Assembly: GCA_025350945.1 (NCBI GenBank)
Contig: JANXWW010000032.1
Coordinates: forward strand, 1 to 6,315
Source: Burkholderiales bacterium
GTDB lineage: Bacteria > Pseudomonadota > Gammaproteobacteria > Burkholderiales > Usitatibacteraceae
Length of the DNA: 6,315 nt
Direction of reading: 5' to 3'
Shown here in pieces: positions 1 to 6,157 of the stretch. Every line of letters begins with the position of its first letter. The stretch's first letter is position 1. The translations under genes were made by a program, and so were the position numbers. Below the pieces are notes generated by a model, which made no database searches, was not told the origin of the DNA, and saw nothing but the letters and a program-made list of their open reading frames with translations.

Positions 1-1007
1 AGGAATAGCCCTTGTTTCGTGGCCAGCGGACGAATAATGTGATATTGCGTGCCCAACGTAATCAGCATATCTTCAATTGTCTCGCGAAGACCAAGCGCTA
101 CCATGGTTTTCATTTTTGCTTTGATGACTTCTGTATTGCCTGCAGCGGCAACGTCGAGATTCACACCGCCGCCCGCTTTCGCCAACACCATGCCGCTAGT
201 GTAGTCAGCAATCATGCAGCCCATCGCGCCATCAATACTCATTAGTGCAGCCATCGAATCGTTAATATTTGCCATTTTTAAATTTCCTAAGTTGGTTGTT
301 GAGGGTGATTCCGGTAATGCGATAGTGTTTGATGTGGCTATTTGCAGCTTCTTTGTTTCTACAGATCTTTTTTCTTCGTTCGCTTGAATTTGTTTTTTGT
401 TATCAACTTGACGAGTTTGCTGAATTGTCGCTTTAACAATCTTGTTTGCTGCCGTTGCTACTGGGGGCGCTTTTACCGCCGCATTTTTCGCGACCTTCGC
501 GCCATGCAAAGTATCAGCAGAAATAGTCTGCCAAATAGCCAGAAAATCGTTCGTGTGTAATTCTGGACACGTCGGCGAAATACCCAGCATCTTCAGCTTG
601 CCTTCGAGCGCTAAAGCATGCTCGCGCCCGCCATCTGAAAACAATACGAACACCTGCTGACTTTCTCTTAAAAGCGTACGGTCGCCTACGGTCAACTCTT
701 GAATACAGCTATCGCCTAAATTACTTTTCTTTGTCACGAAAAAAACAATTTTATTCGCGCCTGACAACATCGGAATCAACAACGGTTCGGCCAACAAGTT
801 CGCGTCTACCGCAATACATCGCTGAGATTGTTCTGCACGATCAAAGTCAATATATTTCACAACCTTGTCGTTTGTCTCGCCAAACTTATGAAAGTGCACT
901 CGTACTAAATCACGATTTACCGTATTAGCCAGCCAATTCATAAATGACACGCGCTTTAGATGCGAATCAGAAATGATGACTATTTTTTGACTGGCTACTT
1001 TCATCAT
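1..1007 (-). CDS. Pseudo-GTPase-like / Roadblock-LC7 fusion protein, partial at left edge
   Basis: This is one uninterrupted frame of at least 335 codons with no stop before the window edge, so the C-terminus is missing. Residues about 8-165 alternate hydrophobic strands and helices like a Ras-type GTPase: strand KIVII, segment YIDFDRAE where such proteins carry a xMDxG-type motif, and LSGANKIVFFV as a core strand. However, the P-loop position reads SDSHLKRVS with no GxxxxGK[ST], and the NKxD position reads FSDG, so nucleotide binding looks lost. Residues about 170-244 are a Lys/Gln/Ala/Thr-rich linker. From residue 245 (MANINDSMAAL...) a Roadblock/LC7 domain follows, with the typical AAAGNTEVIKAK and ITLGTQYHIIRPL segments. 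The start is ATG at 1007 or 1004, 5-8 nt after the BLUF stop, with no strong Shine-Dalgarno; translational coupling to BLUF is likely. An internal ATG at 275, preceded by AGGAA, could yield a separate Roadblock-only product. Roadblock proteins scaffold or regulate small GTPases; the role here is inferred. Roadblock call firm; pseudo-GTPase call moderate. Confidence 0.8.
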   Translation of the reverse strand, partial: MMKVASQKIVIISDSHLKRVSFMNWLANTVNRDLVRVHFHKFGETNDKVVKYIDFDRAEQSQRCIAVDANLLAEPLLIPMLSGANKIVFFVTKKSNLGDSCIQELTVGDRTLLRESQQVFVLFSDGGREHALALEGKLKMLGISPTCPELHTNDFLAIWQTISADTLHGAKVAKNAAVKAPPVATAANKIVKATIQQTRQVDNKKQIQANEEKRSVETKKLQIATSNTIALPESPSTTNLGNLKMANINDSMAALMSIDGAMGCMIADYTSGMVLAKAGGGVNLDVAAAGNTEVIKAKMKTMVALGLRETIEDMLITLGTQYHIIRPLATKQGLF

Positions 1008-1012
1008 CAAAA

Positions 1013-1432
1013 CTATTTCAGGGAATGTGGCGCAAGGAAATATTCAAGCGCCATTAAACAGTCGGGAATTGTCCGGCTTTCCACGCCTAACCGCAGTGCG
1101 TCCGCAATAGCGTGCATGTCATGCGAAGAGCCTTTAACATCCACCACATTACTGCTCATACTCCAGCTTGGAAAAATTCGCTCATTCGCCTCTTCTAAAA
1201 AAAGCACTTCCACATCACTATGCCTGTGGTCAGCTTTAATACGGTGGAAAGTATCAGCCACTTCATAATCAGGCCCTTCCAGCAATTGCATAAAGTAGCC
1301 GCCCACATAAAAAAGTGCGCCTGTCAGATCATTTTGCTTATTGCGCTGAATTGCATTTTCTCCAAGCTCATTGAGCTCGCCTGGATCGCTGAATTCTTCA
1401 CCAGCACAACTAATGTATAAAAGGCGCTGCAT
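1013..1432 (-). CDS. Short BLUF-domain blue-light photoreceptor
   Basis: A 139-residue protein that is essentially one BLUF domain, the FAD-binding blue-light sensor. Residues 1-95 cover the fold. Y6 (RLLYIS), N34 (NDLTG), Q49 (FMQLLEGP) and W90/M92 (WSM) match the Tyr, Asn, Gln, Trp and Met that in AppA and Slr1694-type proteins form the flavin hydrogen-bond network, so photochemistry should be intact. Residues 96-139 form a C-terminal cap, predicted largely helical, with no enzymatic output domain. This is the 'short BLUF' class, which acts through a partner protein. The best candidate partner is the pseudo-GTPase/Roadblock protein, which starts 5-8 nt after this stop. Start ATG at 1432 is preceded by only a weak GGA at about 8 nt. 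The 264-nt gap upstream separates it from the FHA gene and leaves room for its own promoter. Family assignment is confident; the biological output is unknown. Confidence 0.93.
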   Translation of the reverse strand: MQRLLYISCAGEEFSDPGELNELGENAIQRNKQNDLTGALFYVGGYFMQLLEGPDYEVADTFHRIKADHRHSDVEVLFLEEANERIFPSWSMSSNVVDVKGSSHDMHAIADALRLGVESRTIPDCLMALEYFLAPHSLK

Positions 1433-1696
1433 ATTTAAAGTCCAGAAAAAATGACGACTTTGCTCATCACGAGTACGATCAAAGCACTCATAAAATTGCT
1501 ACGGTATTAAGGTAACTTCAAATGAAGACGATAAGGAGAAGTTGTGCATCATTTAACACCATTTAACAAAACTAAGCTATTAAGTACTTAATTTATTTGA
1601 ATACTCTTCACTGCACTTTCAGCACAACAATATGATTAGCGTGGCACATCAAACTCTATCCAAATCAATGCCGTAAACGGCGATTATTCTGCTTGT
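1433..1696. other. AT-rich intergenic region upstream of the BLUF gene
   Basis: This 264-nt gap lies between the end of the FHA gene and the BLUF start. It is visibly richer in A and T than the protease and FHA genes. It holds a 14-bp perfect palindrome (1579-1592) and a short direct repeat of atttaaca (1551-1558 and 1561-1568). I find no open frame with a ribosome binding site and no convincing intrinsic terminator after the FHA stop; the GCCG/CGGC dyad near 1671-1682 has only a 4-bp stem and no T-run. No -35/-10 pair reaches a convincing match, so a promoter is expected but not located. Confidence 0.5.
1579..1592. promoter_or_regulatory. 14-bp perfect palindrome, possible operator
   Basis: ATTAAGTACTTAAT is a perfect 14-bp palindrome about 147 nt upstream of the BLUF start codon, inside AT-rich non-coding DNA. 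Its symmetry fits a homodimeric regulator site, but it is AT-rich, where chance palindromes are commoner, and I recognise no specific regulator. Confidence 0.3.
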
Positions 1697-2689
1697 TCAA
1701 TCATTTCCAAGATCCGACCCGATTTCGTTACCGTCACCCTCCGCATCATCTTTCTTGCGCGCTTTATCAACACGCGCTTTAAGCGTATCTACGCTGACAC
1801 TGAATTCAGGCAACGGTACGGGCGATGCAAGCCTGAGCGCAGGATGCTCGATGGCGTGCAGCGTTTGTATGTCGGTCAGACGCTGATGCGATATCCACTG
1901 CTGCGCGAGCGGAACCACAATGGCTAAGGTTGCCACGATGACCAAACCGATTCGTAGTGTCGGCCAGTGGCGCGGATCGGCGAGCCGCAAGTGCTGGCGT
2001 ACCGTCATCGCGGCAATGACCACCACGACAGGTTCGGTGATGCGTGCGGGCCATAACCACGACATGGTGAAGGCCAGCGTTTCCAAAAAATTTAAAACCA
2101 GCGTACCGGCGAGGTAGCCGATACACGCGATTAATAAATGTGAAAAGAAACGATTTTCACCAGCCACCAATCGGCCAAACAAGGTGTACATCGAACTCCA
2201 CAAACACAGTAACAAGGCAAGCCCACTCAGGCTGTAAAGATAAGTGGGCGATTTTTCCTGCACATCTCTTAGCCACAAGTCCCACGCGCAATGCGCGAGC
2301 GCCAGCGCCAATCCCGCCAATGCATAGGGCCATACCGCGCGGCGCGACAGCACGCGTTCTGGCATGAGCGGCCAATCACTCGCGCGCACGCGAACGAGAG
2401 ATTGGCCGAGTCGGTATGGGTCATCCGTCTTGATCTCATGCACCGTTGCGCGTTTGTTGCGCGCGCCAACGATGCCATTACTGGTGCCCAGATCATGCAA
2501 ACGCGCCACGCCATTCGCATCAATTTCCAGTTTTGCGTGATAAGGCGCGCAGTGCGGATCATCCAGTACCAAATCGTTATCCAGCGCGCGGCCGATACGG
2601 AAGGTGCGCGCGGATTCGGCCGCATAAGGAACCGGCATACGCGCAAGCACGCTGCCATCACGATGCAGATATTCAATAAACCAACTCAT
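1697..2689 (-). CDS. FHA-domain integral membrane protein
   Basis: A 330-residue protein. Residues about 28-105 are an FHA domain: FRIGR (G33-R34), DNDLVLDDP (37-45), H51, and DLGTSNG (66-72). In canonical FHA domains the segment after DDP is xxSRxH, where Ser and Arg contact phosphothreonine. Here it reads HCAPYH, so Ser is replaced by A48 and Arg by P49; phosphopeptide binding may be altered or absent. Hydrophobic stretches at about 119-136, 149-172, 182-211, 217-230 and 246-264 predict four or five membrane helices. The tail (265-330) is polar and ends in a charged Lys- then Asp/Glu-rich stretch. The start ATG overlaps the protease stop in an ATGA tetranucleotide, with TTGGAG 8 nt upstream, indicating translational coupling. 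The two products probably act in one pathway, with FHA on the cytoplasmic side and the protease outside. Domain call firm; function unknown. Confidence 0.88.
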   Translation of the reverse strand: MSWFIEYLHRDGSVLARMPVPYAAESARTFRIGRALDNDLVLDDPHCAPYHAKLEIDANGVARLHDLGTSNGIVGARNKRATVHEIKTDDPYRLGQSLVRVRASDWPLMPERVLSRRAVWPYALAGLALALAHCAWDLWLRDVQEKSPTYLYSLSGLALLLCLWSSMYTLFGRLVAGENRFFSHLLIACIGYLAGTLVLNFLETLAFTMSWLWPARITEPVVVVIAAMTVRQHLRLADPRHWPTLRIGLVIVATLAIVVPLAQQWISHQRLTDIQTLHAIEHPALRLASPVPLPEFSVSVDTLKARVDKARKKDDAEGDGNEIGSDLGND

Positions 2690-4152
2690 TGCATACGCTC
2701 CAAAAACATCCGGCTTAGCTTCTGACCGTTGTCAAAAGATACGCCGTTGAGCGATAGGGAACTGGTGAGCCGTTCACGCGGATCATCAACCTGTGTTGCG
2801 CTGACGCTGAAATCGTAAATATCCGCAAATTTTCGATACGCTTTCAGGCAAACCGCAACGCGATAAACATGTACGGTCCCACGCACATAATCATCGCGAC
2901 ATTCGTTCGCTGTCATCTCGCGACTGCCCGCATTCAAAAACGACATTACTTTATTGGCCATTGAACCGATGGCTAGAAATTGCGGGGTGGCAAGTTTATC
3001 GTTGCGCAACAAGACATGGCTTAAGCTCAAATAGCCCGTATATAAATTGCCCCGCACAAAAAGCTCGGAACGCAGGCTGCAGTTAAGCGTGTCGCGCTGA
3101 TAGCGAAGACGTTCGCCATCGCGGCCACCAGCCCAGCATTTGGTCAGGCTGCCATCGAGCGTCGGCACAACGCGACCGGCCAAGGTCTGGCTGGCAAATC
3201 CCGCTTTTGCGGTTGCAGCTGGCACGGCAACGGTGTTATCAGTAGCGTGCTTGGGCGTTTCAGTACCCGAGGTTTGCAAAATTTTGCTCGCCACAAAATT
3301 CTGATGCATGAGTAATTGCCGCGCCACTTCGCCACGCCATTCTTTGCGCACAGGTGCCTTCCACGCCAGCTCAAGCAGCTCGCGCGCATAGCGCACCGGC
3401 ACCAGAAACGCGAGAAGCTGACCGTTGCGACTGGTCGCCACATTCACGCCCACCACGCGGCCTGCGTCATCAATGGACGGGCCACCACTCATGCCGGAAT
3501 TAAGTGCGCCGGAAAAAAGCATCTGCTCGTAAATGCGCGATTCCACCGGGCCGTTGTAAATGCCTTCGGAAATCAGAAAGCCCAGCTCAAGCGGATTGCC
3601 GAGCGAAAACACCCGCTCCCCCTGATTCAGCGACGTGTCGCGCAATGCCAGCGTGGGCCATTTTGCGAGCACCTCCGCGAGCACCTCCGCGGGCACCTCT
3701 GCGGGTTCCGTGCGCAACACAGCAAGGTCGTGAATGACATCAATCGCAACCAACGTAGCTTTCACGCTGCGCTCGCTGGTGGGGCGCAGCTCCAGGCGGA
3801 ATTTTTCAGGATCAATCGCAAGTGACGAAATCACGTGGTAATTGGTGACAATCCACACGCCTTTCGGCCCATCATCGCGCACCACAAAGCCCGAACCAAG
3901 TGACGATTGTTCATTCGCGCTATTGAGCAACACACGCACCTGCACCAGCCGATCCTTGTAGCGCGAAAACAAATCACGCGCCGAGGCGGACGGCACGGGT
4001 AGGGGTGTTTGTGCGGGTTTATTCGCATCAATTGCATTCGTGCCACCATTGCTTGGAACAGGTAACGGCTGCGCATGAGCAGCTAAAAAACTTGCCGCGC
4101 AAAAAAAACATAAAGCAGCAAACGTGCGCAACGAATAAAGCATTAAATTCAT
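2686..4152 (-). CDS. Secreted trypsin-like (S1/DegP-type) serine protease with unique C-terminal region
   Basis: A 488-residue protein. Residues 1-27 are a Sec signal peptide with a hydrophobic core and an AHA cleavage motif, so it is periplasmic or exported. The mature N-terminus is Pro-rich, with PLPVPS twice (29-34 and 50-55). The protease domain spans about 60-262 with a complete catalytic triad: H106 in TNYHV, D142 in HDLAVL and S222 in NSGMSGGP. GSGFVV (86-91) and SLGNPL are typical of the trypsin-2/HtrA group, but no PDZ domain follows. Instead residues about 330-488 form a region I do not recognise, containing C339, C358, C418 and C435, which could form two disulfides. A 12-bp tandem repeat encodes AEV(L/P) units between Asp and Ser. 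The start ATG at 4152 has GGGGA about 6 nt upstream; M4 (4143) is a weaker alternative. It overlaps the following FHA gene by 4 nt. The substrate is unknown. Confidence 0.92.
   Translation of the reverse strand: MNLMLYSLRTFAALCFFCAASFLAAHAQPLPVPSNGGTNAIDANKPAQTPLPVPSASARDLFSRYKDRLVQVRVLLNSANEQSSLGSGFVVRDDGPKGVWIVTNYHVISSLAIDPEKFRLELRPTSERSVKATLVAIDVIHDLAVLRTEPAEVPAEVLAEVLAKWPTLALRDTSLNQGERVFSLGNPLELGFLISEGIYNGPVESRIYEQMLFSGALNSGMSGGPSIDDAGRVVGVNVATSRNGQLLAFLVPVRYARELLELAWKAPVRKEWRGEVARQLLMHQNFVASKILQTSGTETPKHATDNTVAVPAATAKAGFASQTLAGRVVPTLDGSLTKCWAGGRDGERLRYQRDTLNCSLRSELFVRGNLYTGYLSLSHVLLRNDKLATPQFLAIGSMANKVMSFLNAGSREMTANECRDDYVRGTVHVYRVAVCLKAYRKFADIYDFSVSATQVDDPRERLTSSLSLNGVSFDNGQKLSRMFLERMQ
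3665..3700 (-). repeat. 12-bp in-frame tandem repeat inside the protease gene
   Basis: Three adjacent 12-bp units on the plus strand (gcgagcacctcc, gcgagcacctcc, gcgggcacctct) with a decayed fourth (gcgggttccgtg). The first two are identical. On the minus strand they encode repeated AEV(L/P) at residues about 150-163, in a loop between the catalytic Asp and Ser strands. The length is a multiple of three, so copy-number change would keep the frame. Confidence 0.85.
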
Positions 4153-4408
4153 TTTTTTCCCCGTAAGAACAGCTTGAGTTTAATGAATTTCGATGCGCTA
4201 CGCGGAGATGCAACAACGCGCACAATCGCCAGGTTGCTGCTTTACATTGTTTTAAACCGATGTTGAAATGCGCCGCTGATCGGCAAAAATTCCGGCTGCA
4301 CCTATTTCGATGTACCCTTCATCGGGCAGCGCTTAGCCCAGTGAAACAGCATTTGAATTCATGTGCTTTCCTCATCAATGATGCGGTCTTTTGCTTTTCG
4401 CACATCCA
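4153..4408. other. Intergenic leader of the protease-FHA operon
   Basis: This 256-nt gap separates the serine hydrolase fragment from the protease start. It should carry the operon promoter and 5' leader, but no -35/-10 pair is convincing. A possible leader hairpin lies at 4210-4240, with 8-bp arms (GCAGCAAC and GTTGTTGC on the minus strand, one G-U pair) and a 15-nt loop. No terminator with a T-run is visible after the hydrolase fragment. I see no credible open frame on either strand. Confidence 0.5.
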
Positions 4409-4678
4409 TTATTTTTTATCACCACGCAAGGTTTGGCCGCCTTGTAACAACACCAGCTTTTTTACTGCGCTGTTGGCATCGCGTTCAAACTGAATCTCGA
4501 TGCCGAATGCGTCTGCGCTAAATTGATCTTTCGATTTTGCCTCGATCTCGAACGCGCCTTGCCCTGTGGCTTGCGCCATCAGTTTGCCGCCCTCAACAAA
4601 AATTTTCAAATCGAATCCGGGCATAAGGCTGTAGGTGCCCGCGTAGGCTTGAAGTTGGTCCGGTTTTAGTTTTTCCAT
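4409..4678 (-). pseudogene. Detached C-terminal domain of the serine hydrolase (out of frame)
   Basis: This 89-codon frame (MEKLKPDQLQAYAGTYSLMP...) has the beta-strand pattern of the small C-terminal domain that follows the catalytic domain in many beta-lactamase-related hydrolases: a 'LxAYxGxY' opening, then 'L.I....GKLMAQATGQ..FEIEAKS'. It overlaps the hydrolase 3' end (4593-4678) in a different frame. Upstream the frame is open only to a TAG at 4702-4700. The simplest reading is one ancestral gene (4409-5723) broken by a frame-changing indel near 4676-4699. AGG about 8 nt before the ATG at 4678 could allow reinitiation as a separate peptide, but there is no clear sign of that. It could also reflect a sequence error. 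Confidence 0.7.
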
Positions 4679-5723
4679 CGCAGCGCCTGCCCAAGCCGCC
4701 TAATGAGGTCAGCGCGGTATCGCTTAGAATGACAACGCCGCGCTTGGTTTCAAGATCAAAGGCGACATGTGCGGAAAAGCCGCCGGTACCACCGCCGTGA
4801 GTAAACACAAAATGATTATCCAGCGGTGCCAGCATCCAGCTCATTCCCATCTTGTTATTTGCTTCTGTTTTGACAACTTGCTGGGTTAATTTCAACGCGG
4901 GCGAAATAGCGGATTCACTCGTGCCCAGTTGCGCCTGCACATAGCTCACCATATCGTCCAGCGTGGCACGCACGCCGCCCACGCCAGCAGTGTTGGTTTT
5001 AAACGTCCATGCGGGCGTCGCTTTCGTATTCGGCGTGTGGCCTTCTGCCGCATCAATTCCTTTCGGTTTTATATTGACATAACTATTTTTCATGCCGATG
5101 GGCGTGAAGAGTCGCTTCTGCAATAGCGTTTCAAAATCTTCGCCTGCGCGCTTCGCGATCATGGCGGTGAGTAGCATCATCGCGTAATTCGAGTATTCAA
5201 ATTCACTACCCGGCGCACGCTTTAATTTAGCTTGCGATAGCGTTTTCAGCAGCGAGGCTTCATCGACATTCGCATAAGGATTTTCCATTTTAAACGCACT
5301 AAAATCCGGCACCGTCGGCAGCCCTGATGTATGCGTAACGATATGCCTCAGCAAAATCGGCTTGCCCTCAAAGCCCGGCACCACTGCATCTTTCGGCAAA
5401 TATTTGCTGATCGGATCATCAAGCGACGCTTTGCCCTGCACAATCAAATCCGCCAGCAACGCGGCGGTCATCGTTTTACTAATTGAGCCAATTTCAAAAG
5501 CGCTCTTGGCTGAAATGCGGTCAAGATTTTTTGCGTCGGCACACACATACGCGCGCGCAACGGTTTTTTCGATCACGGCGACCGCAACACAAGCGCCGGT
5601 GCGGTCTCCCAGAAAGCGCTGTTCGGTGATTTTTTTTAATTCGGCATCAGTCATCGCGCAAGCGCTTGATGCCACCAACGCCATGGCAATACCTGCACTT
5701 AATAATCGGATTGCTTTATTCAT
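4593..5723 (-). CDS. Secreted class C beta-lactamase-like serine hydrolase, C-terminally frameshifted
   Basis: A 376-residue frame. Residues 1-23 are a signal peptide ending in ACA. The catalytic domain carries all three motifs of the beta-lactamase/DD-peptidase superfamily: S80-I-S-K83 (SxxK nucleophile and base), Y177-S-N179 (YxN), and H309-G-G in HGGGTGGF (the KTG equivalent). The family includes AmpC enzymes, D-Ala-D-Ala carboxypeptidases and esterases, so substrate cannot be fixed; a periplasmic peptidase or esterase is as likely as a lactamase. Family-like sequence runs through VVILSDTALTSLGGLG (residue 345). After that, about 31 residues (RRCDGK...) look like nonsense, while the true C-terminal domain continues in another frame at 4409-4678. 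The active site is complete, so the product might still fold. SD AGGGG lies about 8 nt before the ATG. It probably has its own promoter, because a terminator (5931-5964) isolates it from the gene upstream. Confidence 0.85.
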   Translation of the reverse strand: MNKAIRLLSAGIAMALVASSACAMTDAELKKITEQRFLGDRTGACVAVAVIEKTVARAYVCADAKNLDRISAKSAFEIGSISKTMTAALLADLIVQGKASLDDPISKYLPKDAVVPGFEGKPILLRHIVTHTSGLPTVPDFSAFKMENPYANVDEASLLKTLSQAKLKRAPGSEFEYSNYAMMLLTAMIAKRAGEDFETLLQKRLFTPIGMKNSYVNIKPKGIDAAEGHTPNTKATPAWTFKTNTAGVGGVRATLDDMVSYVQAQLGTSESAISPALKLTQQVVKTEANNKMGMSWMLAPLDNHFVFTHGGGTGGFSAHVAFDLETKRGVVILSDTALTSLGGLGRRCDGKTKTGPTSSLRGHLQPYARIRFENFC

Positions 5724-5744
5724 TTATCTGCCCCTGTCGTGAAA

Positions 5745-5766
5745 TAAATTGGAGGTGACCAATTTA
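5745..5766. promoter_or_regulatory. Perfect 8-bp inverted repeat upstream of the serine hydrolase
   Basis: Arms TAAATTGG (5745-5752) and CCAATTTA (5759-5766) are exact reverse complements with a 6-nt spacer. The element begins 22 nt upstream of the hydrolase start codon. Its position and symmetry suit a repressor operator or a 5'-leader hairpin next to the ribosome binding site. No T-run follows, so a terminator is unlikely. The cognate regulator is unknown. Confidence 0.5.
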
Positions 5767-5930
5767 GCGCATTCATCCAAGCATGTTTTACTTTGCGGCG
5801 AAATAGTGTTTTTTGCGGATGAAATTTTGGCCGAGGCTGATTTTTACCTGACGTTGAGGTTTAAGTTTTTGTTTGCGCGCATGAATGGAGGCACGCGCAA
5901 TAGCAATAAAAACTTTGATGGCTGGAAAAT

Positions 5931-5964
5931 AAAAAAGCCGCTGAATTTCTTCAGCGGCTTTTTT
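5931..5964 (-). terminator. Intrinsic (Rho-independent) terminator of the small basic protein gene
   Basis: A 9-bp perfect stem (GCCGCTGAA at 5937-5945, TTCAGCGGC at 5950-5958) closes a 4-nt loop. It is flanked by A6 on the left and T6 on the right, so it can terminate in either direction. On the minus strand it begins about 20 nt after the stop of the 43-residue gene, its natural target. No plus-strand gene approaches from the left. Confidence 0.93.
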
Positions 5965-5983
5965 AATTCATTAAATCTCAAGA

Positions 5984-6115
5984 CTAGATTTTTTTAATCG
6001 TCTCAAGCATTTTGAAAATTGATTTGTTCGAGCCAATGAATAAGCGTTTGTAATACTTGCCCAAGCATTTGCGCTCCAGCGTGTTGCGGCGACTACGTTT
6101 ACGTTCCCCGGCCAT
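5984..6115 (-). CDS. Small highly basic protein (43 aa), unknown function
   Basis: The frame opens with MAGERKRSRRNTLERK and ends with MLETIKKI before TAG. It has 6 Arg and 8 Lys against 3 Glu, a net charge near +11. The N-terminal third is Arg/Lys-dense; the rest (GKYYKRLFIGSNKSIFKML) could form an amphipathic helix. There is no signal peptide and a single Cys (C17). Evidence that it is real: GGAG 6 nt before the ATG, a perfect TATAAT about 37 nt upstream of the start, and a strong terminator about 20 nt after the stop, which together make a complete monocistronic unit. Its composition would suit nucleic acid or ribosome binding, or membrane association, but I recognise no family and assign no function. 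Confidence 0.72.
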   Translation of the reverse strand: MAGERKRSRRNTLERKCLGKYYKRLFIGSNKSIFKMLETIKKI

Positions 6116-6151
6116 GATTAACTCCAGCGTATGATTTGATTACAGCCTTAG

Positions 6152-6157
6152 ATTATA
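6152..6157 (-). promoter_or_regulatory. Probable sigma-70 -10 box of the small basic protein gene
   Basis: On the minus strand this reads TATAAT, a perfect -10 hexamer, about 37 nt upstream of the 43-residue gene's ATG. The -35 region is poor: with 16-17 nt spacing the candidates are TGCTTT or ATGCTT. Transcription would start near 6145, giving a leader of about 30 nt. Confidence 0.55.

Noticed and set aside
20..23. Lipoprotein lipobox in the serine hydrolase signal peptide (SSAC at residues 19-22)
   Set aside because: The -3 position is Ser rather than Leu, Val or Ile, so a standard signal peptidase I site after ACA fits better. The coordinates given are residue numbers of the protein at 4593-5723.
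12..660. Plus-strand frames at 12-245, 342-560 and 442-660
   Set aside because: They are antisense to the continuous minus-strand frame of the GTPase-like/Roadblock protein.
2291..2725. 144-codon plus-strand open frame
   Set aside because: It is antisense to the FHA domain region and recognisable as no family.
3316..3825. 169-codon plus-strand open frame
   Set aside because: It lies wholly antisense to the serine protease, whose motifs are unmistakable. It is low-complexity His/Arg/Ala-rich sequence typical of a shadow frame.
4210..4240. Riboswitch or attenuator in the protease leader
   Set aside because: There is only one 8-bp stem with a wobble pair and a 15-nt loop. There is no conserved riboswitch core, T-run or leader peptide.
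5749..5997. 82-codon plus-strand open frame with GGAGGTGA near its start
   Set aside because: It reads through the strong terminator and into the 3' end of the minus-strand small gene. The GGAGGTGA is the spacer of the inverted repeat and lies at the start of the frame rather than properly before it. There is no protein-like pattern.
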